Below are positions 7,145-16,030 of a stretch of DNA of 64,000 nt, in pieces; the first letter of the stretch is position 1; each line of letters starts with the position of its first letter. The notes under the pieces are model-generated. The model worked only from the letters and a program-made list of their open reading frames with translations, made no database searches and had not been told where the DNA came from. The position numbers were made by a program, and so were the translations under genes. This DNA comes from Jiella avicenniae (GTDB lineage Bacteria; Pseudomonadota; Alphaproteobacteria; Rhizobiales; Rhizobiaceae), in NCBI RefSeq assembly GCF_021390325.1, contig NZ_JAJUWU010000020.1:1-64000 (forward strand), written 5' to 3'.

Positions 7145-9775
7145 TCAGCGGCTCTCCATCGCGACGAGCCGCGGCGGCGCGAGGAGACCGGAGTGGGTGG
7201 GCGGATCGGCTGCGAAGGGCGTCCCCGCATAATAGCGGTTGGCGCCGGTGTTGCGGATGTGGAGATCGACGAGGATCTCGCCCGTCCGATCGAGCGCGAA
7301 GCGCTTTTCGCCGTAAAGCCGGCGGCCGATGCTGCACCCGTCGATGCGGCATTCGACCGTCTCGCCGACGCGGTCGAGGACGAGATCCCACCGCTGGTCG
7401 GGCTTCAGGCGCGGGAGGGTGAGGCGGCGGCGATAGATGCCGGTGCCGGAATGCTCCGGCCAGCCCTGACGCTCCCACCCCGCCGTGACCGAGATCGGCA
7501 CGAAGCCCTCGTCCTCTCCGACGGCGCGAAACTCCCAATCGTCCGCCAAGACGACGGGTGGCATCGCCGCCGGTACCCATGCCCTCGGTCGATCGCCCGG
7601 ACCGGCGCCGCGGGGGTCGGCGCCTGGCCGGATCTCCAGGCAGATGACACCTTGCGCCGACAGTTCGATCCGCCCGTCGGGCGCAAGCGGGAAGGCACGG
7701 ACCGCGCCGCTTTGAGGATCCCAGCGTTCGGCCAGCATGGCGTCGTTGCCGAGGTCGAGATGGAGCATTCGGGGCTCTGCGGTCTCGTTGAAGGCGGCGA
7801 GGCGCCAGCTCGTTCCGTGTCGCGCGGCAAAGGTCCAGGACGGCGCGCCTTCGAGACGGAGGCTCGGGCGAGGGCGATCGAGCGACCGGACGAAGCCCTC
7901 GATGGTGGCCTGGCTCGCCGCCGGAAGATGCAGGACCGTTGTCTTTGCCAGTGCCTCGGGCAGACGACCGGAGGCGACGAGGCTGCCGCCCTGGCAGGCG
8001 AAACTGCGGAGGCGGCTGGACGTCCCGGCCGCCGAAAGGACATGCGCGTCCGGCAGGATGAGGGTCCCGTAGCGCCCGCCCGTCGTGACGAGCTCGTCGC
8101 CCTGCAGGGCGCTGCGTGCGACGTCGCGTTCGTCGAGGACGTCGTAGCCGATCCCGGCCTCGGCCAGCGCCCGCGCCCACCAGCCGAAATGGTCTGCGCA
8201 GGGCGGGGTGCCGCCATCCTGCCAGAGGGCGGCCAGCGGATAGAGGAGGCCGACCGGCCGAAACGGTTCTCCCGCCTCGACAAACGCCGAAAGCCGGGCG
8301 ATCTCGTCGAACACCTCCGGCAGATCCTCCCACCAGGGCTGGAAATTGACGCCGGGCGGAAAGTCGAAGCGCAGGTTCGCCGGCCCGTCGTCGCGCCAGG
8401 GGTGGCCGTCGTCGAGATAGACGGCGTGGAACAGGAACTGCCGGGCGCCGAGCAGCGTGTGGCGGATGGCCTGGGCTCTCAGCCGCTCGATCGTCAGGTC
8501 CCATTGCCCGGCAAGCCCGGGCCTGCCCATCTCCCGTCCGGTCGAGTACTGTTCGACGATGCAGCGGCTGCGGCCGTTCGAGCGTGCCACGGAGTCGCCG
8601 AGCTTGGCGGCGAGCTGCGAGCCGTAGTCGGCGGCGTCGACCGCCGTCACCGTGCGGAACGCGTCGAGCCCGAAATGGTCGACGCCCGGCATGCCGCGCG
8701 GATCGAGCGGCCCGAGCCCGCCTCGAAGCCCCCACTGGCCGACATGGGAGAGAAGCTCGTGTCCGGTGAAGCCGAAGCCCCGCCGATCGCACCAGCGCCG
8801 CAGCGTTCCGAAAAAGGCCTCGTGCATCCGGCGGGCATGTTCCGCGAAGACGGCGAGGCGGCGCCGGGCCGTCTCGGGACCGACGCATCCGACGATGGCC
8901 AGGAGGTCTTCGGGCGCGACCGCACGACCGAAATCGTCGCTCCACGAGAGGCTGTGGCCGAGATCGCCGCAGTGTTCGCGCCAGCGGTAGAAGCCGGCAT
9001 AGGGATGATCGAAGAAGAAGGCCCGTGCGACACCCGGGCCCGCCGCCTCGGCGGCTTCGGCGAGCGGCGCGTAGACCGTCTCGGCGAACCGCTCCGCGGC
9101 CTCGGGGAGCAGGTAGTTGATCATCCGCGAAGAGGCGCAGCGGGCCGCGACGAAGACCCAGGCCGTGCGGCCGGCGAGGTCGCCGGCATCGACCGCGATC
9201 CGGCAGCCGGACGGATCGGCCGCGACGATCTCGGCCTCGACCGGGATGGCTGTCGAACCATTGCCGTGTGCGAGCGCGGCGACGACGGTCCAGTCGTCCC
9301 AGCACGCCTCGCCGCCCTCGTAGATCCATTCGCGGGCGGCTTCGCCGAGAAAGTCCAGAAAGTCCGAGCGGATGCCGGAGACGGTCAGTTCCAGCCGCCC
9401 GTTCGCGCCGGCGCTTGCGGCGTCGGCCCGCGTCCAGAACAGGTGGCGTTCGCGAAGGTCGTCGGCGCCCGCGACCGTGCGGCCGCCGCCGTGGCCGGAC
9501 ATCCAGGCATATTCGTCGTAGATCACCGCTTCGAGGCCGATCCTGGCGGCTTCGACGAAGGCGATCCGGCACGCATCGAGAAAGGGCGGCGAGAGATAGT
9601 CGCGAAGCGGCAGCGACAGCCGCGCCTGGATCATGAAGGTTCCGATCCCGGCCTGCTTCATGGCCGCGAGGCCGCGACGGATTTCGTGCTCGCCGGGAAT
9701 CCGGTTCCAGAACCAGAAGACGGCGGGCCGGAACTCCGGCGGCGGGCTGTCGAAACGCGAAAACGGGCTCGTCAC
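7145..9775 (-). CDS. GH106-like glycoside hydrolase (alpha-L-rhamnosidase-like)
   Basis: A large (876-residue) predicted glycosidase. The N-terminal segment FRPAVFWFWNRIPGEHEIRRGL and the following KQAGIGTFMIQ match the opening of the GH106 TIM barrel, and the C-terminal 150 residues look like a galactose-binding beta-sandwich (WERQGWPEHSGTGIYRRRL). There is no signal peptide, so it should act in the cytosol. The start is chosen as GTG at 9775, preceded by GGAGG 11 bases away; a TTG at 9791-9793 in the same frame is an alternative. GH106 members act on alpha-L-rhamnosides, but the similarity is to the fold and the exact sugar is not certain. Head gene of the transporter and glycosidase unit. 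Confidence 0.7.
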   Translation of the reverse strand: MTSPFSRFDSPPPEFRPAVFWFWNRIPGEHEIRRGLAAMKQAGIGTFMIQARLSLPLRDYLSPPFLDACRIAFVEAARIGLEAVIYDEYAWMSGHGGGRTVAGADDLRERHLFWTRADAASAGANGRLELTVSGIRSDFLDFLGEAAREWIYEGGEACWDDWTVVAALAHGNGSTAIPVEAEIVAADPSGCRIAVDAGDLAGRTAWVFVAARCASSRMINYLLPEAAERFAETVYAPLAEAAEAAGPGVARAFFFDHPYAGFYRWREHCGDLGHSLSWSDDFGRAVAPEDLLAIVGCVGPETARRRLAVFAEHARRMHEAFFGTLRRWCDRRGFGFTGHELLSHVGQWGLRGGLGPLDPRGMPGVDHFGLDAFRTVTAVDAADYGSQLAAKLGDSVARSNGRSRCIVEQYSTGREMGRPGLAGQWDLTIERLRAQAIRHTLLGARQFLFHAVYLDDGHPWRDDGPANLRFDFPPGVNFQPWWEDLPEVFDEIARLSAFVEAGEPFRPVGLLYPLAALWQDGGTPPCADHFGWWARALAEAGIGYDVLDERDVARSALQGDELVTTGGRYGTLILPDAHVLSAAGTSSRLRSFACQGGSLVASGRLPEALAKTTVLHLPAASQATIEGFVRSLDRPRPSLRLEGAPSWTFAARHGTSWRLAAFNETAEPRMLHLDLGNDAMLAERWDPQSGAVRAFPLAPDGRIELSAQGVICLEIRPGADPRGAGPGDRPRAWVPAAMPPVVLADDWEFRAVGEDEGFVPISVTAGWERQGWPEHSGTGIYRRRLTLPRLKPDQRWDLVLDRVGETVECRIDGCSIGRRLYGEKRFALDRTGEILVDLHIRNTGANRYYAGTPFAADPPTHSGLLAPPRLVAMESR

Positions 9776-10052
9776 CGGGCCGACTGCCTCCAAAGACCTG
9801 CTTCGTCATCGACCCCGTCGAACGGCGCGTCGGCGGCCTCGCCATCCTCTTCTCCCATAGCCTACGCGATCGCTCGAAGACGAAAAAGTGCGAAAGCCGC
9901 CGTTCGGCCGCCATTGCGGGACAGGGACGTGGATCTCGGACCCGGCTCGCTCGGCCGTGCCGGTGAACTAGATTCAATCGGGAAAGACGATGGCGCGCTC
10001 GCGCCGTCCACTGGGAGAGCCGGCATGGGCATGGAAATGCGGAGCGACGCCG
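9776..10052. promoter_or_regulatory. Divergent promoter region
   Basis: A 277-base gap between the minus-strand glycosidase unit and the plus-strand ThDP enzyme. Nothing codes convincingly here. The TAGATT box at about 9969 lies 80 bases before the ThDP enzyme start and could be a -10 element, but no good -35 box accompanies it. No clear palindromic operator is seen. Confidence 0.35.
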
Positions 10053-11633
10053 ATGAGCGGTGAAAACGAGACGAACGGCGCGGAACGCCTGTGCGATTCC
10101 CTGATCGCGCAGGGGGTCGATACCTGTTTCGCCAATCCCGGCACCTCCGAGATGCATTTCGTCGGGGCGTTGGACCGGCGGCCCGAGATGCGCTGCGTCC
10201 TCGGCCTGTTCGAGGGGGTCGTGACGGGTGCGGCCGACGGCTATGCGCGGATGGCGGACAAGCCGGCGGCGACCCTCCTGCACACCGGACCCGGACTCGC
10301 CAACGGCCTCGCCAATCTGCACAACGCCAAGCGCGCCCGAACGCCGCTGATCAACGTGGTCGGCGATCATGCGACCTATCACCTGAAATACGAGGCACCG
10401 CTCGCCAGCGACATCGACAGCCTCGCCCGGCCGATGTCGAACTGGCTGGGCCGGGCGAGCCATCCCGACAAGGTCGCGGCGCAGGCCGCGGAGGCCTGGC
10501 AGGCGGCGGTCTCGACGCCGGGCGTCGCGACGCTCGTCCTGCCGGCCGACATCGCCTGGGGGCGCGCCGAGCCGGGGCCGATCGTGCCCTTGGAGCGGAT
10601 CGCGCCGAAGCGCCCCGACGAGGGCAGGGTCCGGGCCGTCGCGCGGGAGATGGAAAAGCCGGGGCGGACGGTGCTGCTGATCGGGGGCAGGGCCGTCCGG
10701 GAAGGCCCGCTCGCGCTGATCGCCGCCATCGCAGAGAAGACCGGGGCCGACTTCGTCGCGGAAACCTTCAACGCGCGGATCGAGCGTGGCGCGGGGCGGG
10801 TGCCGGTCGCCAAGCTTCCCTATCCGGTTGACGACGCGGTCGCCCATCTCGCCGGGGCCGAACGGCTCGTTCTGATCGATGCGCGGCCGCCGGTCGGCTT
10901 CTTCGCCTATCCGGACAAGCCGAGCCTCCTTCACGATCCGGCCGCGAGCCTGCACGGTCTCGTCGAAGCCGACGAGGACCTCGGCGAGGCTCTCGCGCTG
11001 CTCGCGGAGTTCCTCGGCGTCGAAGCCCGGCGCGCCGACGCCGGTGCGGCCCCTGCCGTTGCGCGTCCCGAAGCTGCGGACTTGCCGCGAGGTCCGCTCG
11101 ACGCTCAGGCGACCTGCGCCATCGTCGCCGCGCTGCTGCCGGAAAACGCCATCGTCTGCGACGAATCCGTCAGCGCGGGCGGCACCTTCTTCCCGGCGAG
11201 CCACGTCTCGCCCCGGCACGACTATCTGCAGATCACCGGCGGCTCGATCGGCATCGGCCTGCCGCTCGGCGCCGGAGCCGCCGTCGCCTGCCCGGACCGG
11301 CGGGTCGTCTGCCTGCAGGCCGACGGCAGCGCCATGTATACGATTCAGGCGCTGTGGACGCAGGCGCGCGAGCGGCTCGACGTGACGACGGTGATCCTGT
11401 CGAACCGGCGATACGCCATCCTCGAACACGAAATGCGCAATGTCGGCATCCGGGATTATGGCGAGAACGCCCGCCGCATGCTGCGCTTCGACGATCCGGC
11501 GCTCGACTGGCTGGCTCTCGCCCGCGGCCATGGCGTCGAGGCGGCACGGGCGGAAACCGGCGCGGCTCTCGCCGATCTTCTGCGGACGGCCAATTCCCGA
11601 AAGGGGCCGTTCCTCATCGAAGCCGTCATCTGA
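10053..11633 (+). CDS. Thiamine-diphosphate enzyme, acetolactate-synthase-like
   Basis: A 526-residue ThDP-dependent enzyme of the acetolactate synthase/benzoylformate decarboxylase superfamily. The Pyr domain holds the cofactor-activating glutamate (Glu54 in GLFEGVVTGAADGYARM). The PP domain holds the metal and diphosphate motif, here as ADGSAMYT and ending in ILSN, where most relatives begin with GDG. It is shorter than biosynthetic IlvB and has no partner small subunit nearby, so a catabolic 2-oxoacid decarboxylase or carboligase is more likely than valine synthesis. The start at 10053 has GGAG eight bases before it; the upstream in-frame extension looks non-coding. The gene stands alone on this strand and converges on the next unit. 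Confidence 0.85.
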   Translation: MSGENETNGAERLCDSLIAQGVDTCFANPGTSEMHFVGALDRRPEMRCVLGLFEGVVTGAADGYARMADKPAATLLHTGPGLANGLANLHNAKRARTPLINVVGDHATYHLKYEAPLASDIDSLARPMSNWLGRASHPDKVAAQAAEAWQAAVSTPGVATLVLPADIAWGRAEPGPIVPLERIAPKRPDEGRVRAVAREMEKPGRTVLLIGGRAVREGPLALIAAIAEKTGADFVAETFNARIERGAGRVPVAKLPYPVDDAVAHLAGAERLVLIDARPPVGFFAYPDKPSLLHDPAASLHGLVEADEDLGEALALLAEFLGVEARRADAGAAPAVARPEAADLPRGPLDAQATCAIVAALLPENAIVCDESVSAGGTFFPASHVSPRHDYLQITGGSIGIGLPLGAGAAVACPDRRVVCLQADGSAMYTIQALWTQARERLDVTTVILSNRRYAILEHEMRNVGIRDYGENARRMLRFDDPALDWLALARGHGVEAARAETGAALADLLRTANSRKGPFLIEAVI

Positions 11634-11655
11634 GGAGCAACGGGCGGAGCGAGGG

Positions 11656-11976
11656 CTACTCGGCCAGTTCGAAGACGTGATGGTGGATCCAGCCGTCGAA
11701 CATCTTCATCAGCTCGCCCGTCTCCGCCCGGCTTTCGAAGCGGACCGGCGCATTCAGCGCTTCGGTGAGCGCTGCAGCATCGTCGAAGGTCATCGCAAGG
11801 ACGAGCGGATAGGAGGGGGCCCCTTCGTCGCGCTCCAGCGCGAACATCACCTCGACCCTGCGAACGCCGACGAACCTTCGCCACATCGGCATCAGCCGCT
11901 CGCTGACGAAGCGGCGGAACTCCGCCTCGCGGCCGGCATGGATGGTCCCGTCGAACAGAGCCTGGCGGACGATCAT
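11656..11976 (-). CDS. Small dimeric alpha-beta barrel (EthD/ABM-like) protein
   Basis: A 106-residue protein with the beta-alpha-beta-beta pattern of the dimeric ferredoxin-like family. It is rich in aromatic and arginine residues (MPMWRRFVGVRRVEVMF) and ends in the histidine run WIHHHVFE. The ATG overlaps the stop of the hydroxyacid dehydrogenase by four bases, which marks it as the last gene of the amino-acid-transporter operon. Members serve as small oxygenases, mutarotases or ligand binders. No function is assigned. Confidence 0.6.
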   Translation of the reverse strand: MIVRQALFDGTIHAGREAEFRRFVSERLMPMWRRFVGVRRVEVMFALERDEGAPSYPLVLAMTFDDAAALTEALNAPVRFESRAETGELMKMFDGWIHHHVFELAE

Positions 11977-12947
11977 CGTGCGTTTCCTTCGAGCTGGATC
12001 ACCGAGGTCGGCGGCGTTGCGCCGTCGAAGAAAGCCGCGAGATTGGCGAGCACCAGTTCGCCCATCGCTCGCCGCGTCTCGATCGTCGCGCTGCCTTGAT
12101 GCGGCATCAGAAGCACGTTTTCGAGCGTCATGAATTCGTTGCGGATTTTTGGCTCGCCGACGAAGACGTCGAGGCCGGCGCCGGCAATCGTTCCGTCCCT
12201 CAGCGCCGCGATCAGCGCATCCTCGTCGACGACGCTGCCGCGGGCGACGTTGACGAGGACGCCGTCTTTTCCAAGCGCAGCCAGCACCTCGTGCGACACC
12301 ATGTTCTCGGTCGCCGCCGTGCCGGCGAGGCAGACGGCGAGGACGTCGCATTCAGAGGCCAGCGCCGTCGGGGTGTCGCACCGCCGATAGGCCGCCGGAG
12401 CCTCGACGGGCGAGCGGTTCCAGTAGGCGATCGTCATGCCGAAGGCCTCGGCTCTTCTGGCGAGTGCGCGCCCGATCTGGCCGAGCCCCAAAATACCGAG
12501 GCGCCTGCCGCGAAGGCTGGAGCCGAGCGGCAGCGTGCCGCCTTGCGACCAGTGCAAGCTGCGCACCAGCCGGTCGCCTTCGCCGAGCCGGCGAAGGATG
12601 CCGAGAACCAGCGCCATGGCGAGATCGGCCACGTCGTCGGTGAGAACGCCGGGGGTGGTCGAGACGTGGATGGCGCGCCGGCGGGCGAGGTCGAGATCGA
12701 CCTTGTCGGTGCCGACCCCGTTCACGGCGACGAGCCCGAGCTCCGGGAGCCTGTCGAACCACTCGCGGGCAAGGCCGGTGCCGCCGCCGGTGACGACGGC
12801 GCGGATCCGGCCCTCCGCCGCCTTGGCGGCTTCGGCCCCGCCCGGCTCGAACAGCCGGACGACCGCATAGGCGGCATCGAGCCGCTCCTCGATCTCGGCG
12901 AGCATCGGCTCGACGAGCAGGATGTCGTGTTTCACGTCTTGCCTCAT
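11973..12947 (-). CDS. D-2-hydroxyacid dehydrogenase (hydroxypyruvate reductase-like)
   Basis: A 324-residue D-isomer-specific 2-hydroxyacid dehydrogenase. The nucleotide-binding loop is GLGQIG at 154-159. After the second strand comes WNRS, a serine/arginine pair typical of NADPH-preferring glyoxylate/hydroxypyruvate reductases. The catalytic residues are Arg236 (NVARGSVVDE), Glu265 (FVGEPK) and His283 (MPHQGSAT). It probably reduces or oxidises a 2-oxo or 2-hydroxy acid made from the imported substrate. It sits 16 bases after the ABC ATPase and is coupled to the small barrel protein. Confidence 0.9.
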   Translation of the reverse strand: MRQDVKHDILLVEPMLAEIEERLDAAYAVVRLFEPGGAEAAKAAEGRIRAVVTGGGTGLAREWFDRLPELGLVAVNGVGTDKVDLDLARRRAIHVSTTPGVLTDDVADLAMALVLGILRRLGEGDRLVRSLHWSQGGTLPLGSSLRGRRLGILGLGQIGRALARRAEAFGMTIAYWNRSPVEAPAAYRRCDTPTALASECDVLAVCLAGTAATENMVSHEVLAALGKDGVLVNVARGSVVDEDALIAALRDGTIAGAGLDVFVGEPKIRNEFMTLENVLLMPHQGSATIETRRAMGELVLANLAAFFDGATPPTSVIQLEGNAR

Positions 12948-12963
12948 GAAAGCGGGGGCGGCC

Positions 12964-13752
12964 TCAATGGCCGGTGATCTGGCCGAGGAAGGTCCGCGTC
13001 CGCTCGTGCTGCGGGTTGGAGAAGAACGCGTTCGGCTCGGCGATTTCGACGATCTCGCCGCGGTCCATGAAGATGACGCGGTCGGCGACCTGCCGGGCGA
13101 AGCCCATCTCGTGGGTGACGACCATCATCGTCATGCCTTCGCGGGCGAGATCGATCATCGTGTCGAGCACCTCCGACACCATCTCCGGATCGAGCGCCGA
13201 GGTCGGCTCGTCGAAGAGCATGATCTTCGGGTTCATGCAAAGAGCCCGCGCGATCGCGACGCGCTGCTGCTGGCCGCCGGAAAGCTGCGCCGGATATTTC
13301 TCGGCCTGTTCGGGAATGCGCACCCGCTCGAGGAACTTGCGGGCGGTCTTCTCGGCTTCGCTCCGATCGACCCCGCGCACCTTCATCGGCGCGAGGGTAC
13401 AGTTCTGCAGCACCGTCATGTGCGGAAAGAGGTTGAACTGCTGGAAAACCATGCCGACGTCGCGGCGAACCTGCTCGACGTTCTTCGGCCCGGCGGTGAG
13501 CTCGATGCCGTCGACGACGATCCGGCCTTTCTGCACGGCCTCGAGCTGGTTGACGCAGCGGATCAGCGTCGACTTTCCCGAGCCGGACGGGCCGCACACG
13601 ACGATCTTCTCGCCGCGCGCGACCGTCAGGTCGATGTGTTTCAGGGCGTGGAAGGTGCCGTAGTATTTCTCGACACCCTCCATTTCGACGGCGGGCGTGC
13701 CTGCGGCTGCGCCGGAGCGCCCGTCGGGCGAAGTGTTGCTCATCGCTGACAT
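12964..13752 (-). CDS. Polar amino acid ABC transporter ATPase (GlnQ-type)
   Basis: A 262-residue ATPase of the His/Glu/Gln uptake family. Walker [11 protein letters not shown]-loop [11 protein letters not shown], signature LSGGQQQRV, Walker [15 protein letters not shown] and [10 protein letters not shown] are all present. The start is taken at ATG 13752 (MSAMSNTS), 23 bases after the binding-protein stop; ATG 13743 is the alternative. The roughly 20-residue Ser/Gly-rich lead before [11 protein letters not shown] is longer than usual and may be disordered. Confidence 0.93.
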   Translation of the reverse strand: MSAMSNTSPDGRSGAAAGTPAVEMEGVEKYYGTFHALKHIDLTVARGEKIVVCGPSGSGKSTLIRCVNQLEAVQKGRIVVDGIELTAGPKNVEQVRRDVGMVFQQFNLFPHMTVLQNCTLAPMKVRGVDRSEAEKTARKFLERVRIPEQAEKYPAQLSGGQQQRVAIARALCMNPKIMLFDEPTSALDPEMVSEVLDTMIDLAREGMTMMVVTHEMGFARQVADRVIFMDRGEIVEIAEPNAFFSNPQHERTRTFLGQITGH

Positions 13753-13775
13753 CCCGCTTTCTCTGGCCCGAAAGC

Positions 13776-14579
13776 TCAGTTCTTGGTGTTGGCGATGAAC
13801 TCCGGCAGCGGCGCGTCGAGCCACTTCTGGTGCAGTTCGTTCAACGCGCCGTCCTGCTTCGCCTTGGTGAGGAAGTCGTTGACCGCCGCCATCAGGTCGG
13901 TCGAGCCCGGGCGCGTCGCGATGCCCTGCTTCTGCTGGCTGAGCGAGAACTTGGTGTCGTAGGTGTCCGGCCGCACGGCCTCGACCTGCGCGACGACGGT
14001 GTTCGACGCGCCGATCAGCGGCACCTGGCCGGAAAGCAGCGCCTGGACGGCGGAAGCGTCGTCGTCGAAGCGCTGGATGTTGGTGCCCTCGGGCGCGATC
14101 TTGGTGATCGCCGTATCCTGGGTCGAGGCGCGGGCGACGCCGACGCTCTTGCCGGCGAGCGCCGCGGCGTCGGGGACGTCCATGTCGTTCTCGCCGAACA
14201 GGAAGATTTCGATGCCGGCATAGGGCTGCGAGAAATCGACCTGCTTGGCGCGCTCCTCGGTGATGCCGAGCGAGGCGACGAGGACGTCGACCTGGCCGGA
14301 CAGGAGGTAGGGAATGCGGTTCGGGCCGGTGACCGGGACGAGCTTCAGTTCGACGCCGAGGTCCTTGGCAAGCAGCTTGGCGACGTCGGCGTCGTAGCCG
14401 TCGGGCTGGCCCGAGGTGTCGAGAATGCCGAAGGGCGGGAAGTCGACGAGCATGCCGACATTGATGGTGCCGCGCGATTTGACGGCTTCCAGCGTCTGCG
14501 CCCCGGCGGAGGCCGCACCGAAGCCGGCGAACAGCGCCGCCGCGGTCGCGAGCGCCGCGGCTTTCCTGAAGATGTTCAT
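13776..14579 (-). CDS. Amino acid-type ABC substrate-binding protein (family 3)
   Basis: A 267-residue periplasmic binding protein with a Sec signal peptide (hydrophobic 8-24, cleavage after ASAGAQ). The mature chain begins [16 protein letters not shown] and continues [17 protein letters not shown], the SBP_bac_3 pattern. [15 protein letters not shown] follows. The ligand is probably an amino acid or small amide. It lies third in its operon, after both permeases. The strong signal and expected excess of binding protein over permease would need post-transcriptional help that is not evident here. Confidence 0.92.
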   Translation of the reverse strand: MNIFRKAAALATAAALFAGFGAASAGAQTLEAVKSRGTINVGMLVDFPPFGILDTSGQPDGYDADVAKLLAKDLGVELKLVPVTGPNRIPYLLSGQVDVLVASLGITEERAKQVDFSQPYAGIEIFLFGENDMDVPDAAALAGKSVGVARASTQDTAITKIAPEGTNIQRFDDDASAVQALLSGQVPLIGASNTVVAQVEAVRPDTYDTKFSLSQQKQGIATRPGSTDLMAAVNDFLTKAKQDGALNELHQKWLDAPLPEFIANTKN

Positions 14580-14612
14580 GTTCGTTCTCCCTGTTGTGGT
14601 TCGGCCACCCGT

Positions 14613-15269
14613 TCAGCGCTGGGTGGCCACTGCGAAACGTCGTTCCATCCAGCGGGCCAGGAGCGACAGCGGCCAGCAGATGACGAAGTAGAGGATTGCC
14701 ACCAGGCCGAAGACCTTGAAGGGAACGAAGGTGGCGTTGTTGATGATCTGCCCGGCCCGCGTCAGTTCGACGAAGCCGATGATCGAGGCGAGCGAGGTGC
14801 CCTTGATCAGCTGCACCAGGAAGCCGACCGTCGGTGCGACGGCGATCTTAGCCGCCTGCGGCAACACCACCGATTTCATCCTGTCGACATAGCCGAGGCC
14901 GAGCGCCCACGACGCTTCCGACTGGCCGCTCGGCACCGCCTGGATGCAGCCGCGCCAGATCTCGCCGAGAAAAGCGCTGGCGTGCAGCGTCAGGGCGAGC
15001 GAGGCGGCAAGCCACGGATTGATGCCGGCGCCGAAGATGTTGAGGCCGAAATAGACGAGGAAGAGCTGCATCAGCAGGGGCGTGCCCTGGAACAGCCGGA
15101 CATAGCCGAGAGCCAGGTAGCGGGGCAGTCTGGCCTGCGAGACCCTGAGGAGAGCGATGATCAGCCCGCCGACGGCGCCGCCGGCAAAGGCGATCGCCGA
15201 GAGCGCCAGCGTCCACTGGATGGCGAAGACGATGAACAGGGCTTCGTCGAGACCGAAGGGACGGATCAT
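14613..15269 (-). CDS. Amino acid ABC transporter permease
   Basis: A 218-residue HisM/GlnP-family permease with about five helices and the loop [19 protein letters not shown], which matches the EAA consensus. [18 protein letters not shown] is the conserved RGTP segment. It follows the first permease by 10 bases. The two should form the heterodimeric channel of this importer. Confidence 0.92.
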   Translation of the reverse strand: MIRPFGLDEALFIVFAIQWTLALSAIAFAGGAVGGLIIALLRVSQARLPRYLALGYVRLFQGTPLLMQLFLVYFGLNIFGAGINPWLAASLALTLHASAFLGEIWRGCIQAVPSGQSEASWALGLGYVDRMKSVVLPQAAKIAVAPTVGFLVQLIKGTSLASIIGFVELTRAGQIINNATFVPFKVFGLVAILYFVICWPLSLLARWMERRFAVATQR

Positions 15270-15279
15270 CTTGTCGCTC

Positions 15280-15951
15280 CTAGCGGCTCAGCGGATAGTT
15301 GAAGGCCAGGCGCTCGATGACCGAAAACAGCCCGGACAGGCCCACCGCCAGGACGAGATAGATGCCGGTGATGACGAGATAGACCTCGAAGGAGGCGAAG
15401 GTCTGCGATTGGATGTCGTTGCCGGCGGCGGCGAGATCCGTCGCCGAGATCACCGAGACGACGCTCGAGGTCAGCATCAGATAGATGAACTGGCTCGTCA
15501 GCGCCGGATAGACCGTGCGCAGCGCCGGCTTGACGACGATGTAGCGGAAGATCTGGACGCGCTTCAGTCCGAGCGCGGTGCCGGCCTCGACCTGACCCTT
15601 CTGGATCGACTCGATGCCGGCCCGGATGATCTCCGTCGCATAGGCGCCGACATTCACGGTCAGCGCGACGAGCGCGGCGGTGTTCGGCGAAAAGCGGATG
15701 CCGAGCGCCGGCAGGCCGAAGAAGATGAAGAAGATCTGGATCAGGAAGGGCGTGTTGCGGATGATCTCGATATAGGCGTCGACCAGCCATCGCACCGGGG
15801 CGGGGCCACCGGTCTTGCCGGCGGCGCAGGCGATCGCCACGACCGTCCCGAGCAGCATCGCGCCGAATGACAGCTCGATCGTCACCAGCATGCCGGCGAG
15901 GAGATGGTCGAAGTTCGCGAAGACCGGCGCGAAGTTCAGCTGATAGTTCAA
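15280..15951 (-). CDS. Amino acid ABC transporter permease, first gene of operon
   Basis: A 223-residue HisQ/GlnP-type permease. IIRNTPFLIQIFFIFFG is the conserved substrate-path segment and GTALGLKRVQIFRYIVVKPAL is the EAA loop. I place the start at TTG 15951 (NYQLNFAPVFANF), because GGGAGG lies nine bases before it and the family usually begins with MNYQF. An upstream ATG at 15975 in frame would add eight residues, but its own Shine-Dalgarno is only two bases away. Operon head, 66 bases after a LacI-type palindrome. Confidence 0.88.
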   Translation of the reverse strand: MNYQLNFAPVFANFDHLLAGMLVTIELSFGAMLLGTVVAIACAAGKTGGPAPVRWLVDAYIEIIRNTPFLIQIFFIFFGLPALGIRFSPNTAALVALTVNVGAYATEIIRAGIESIQKGQVEAGTALGLKRVQIFRYIVVKPALRTVYPALTSQFIYLMLTSSVVSVISATDLAAAGNDIQSQTFASFEVYLVITGIYLVLAVGLSGLFSVIERLAFNYPLSR

Positions 15952-16016
15952 GTCTCGAAACCTCCCATGCCGCATCGCCTCCCGGCTTGCGGCGCTTTCG
16001 AGCGACTTGGCGTCGT

Positions 16017-16030
16017 TTAGATCGATCTAA
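16017..16030. promoter_or_regulatory. LacI-type operator, site 2
   Basis: The perfect palindrome TTAGATCGATCTAA overlaps the stop codon of the lacI-family gene and lies just before the amino-acid-type ABC operon. It shares the centre GATCGATC and the outer TT/AA pairs with the 17109-17124 site on the other side of the regulator gene. The CG-centred symmetry is what LacI-family proteins usually bind. Confidence 0.7.

Noticed and set aside
7089-11531. A 1480-codon open frame on the minus strand, and a 978-codon frame on the plus strand (7127-10063), across the GH106-like gene and the ThDP enzyme.
   Set aside because: Both are Arg/Pro/Gly-rich with no motif; the GH106-like and ThDP frames in the same DNA show clear family signatures. 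High GC removes stop codons from antisense frames.
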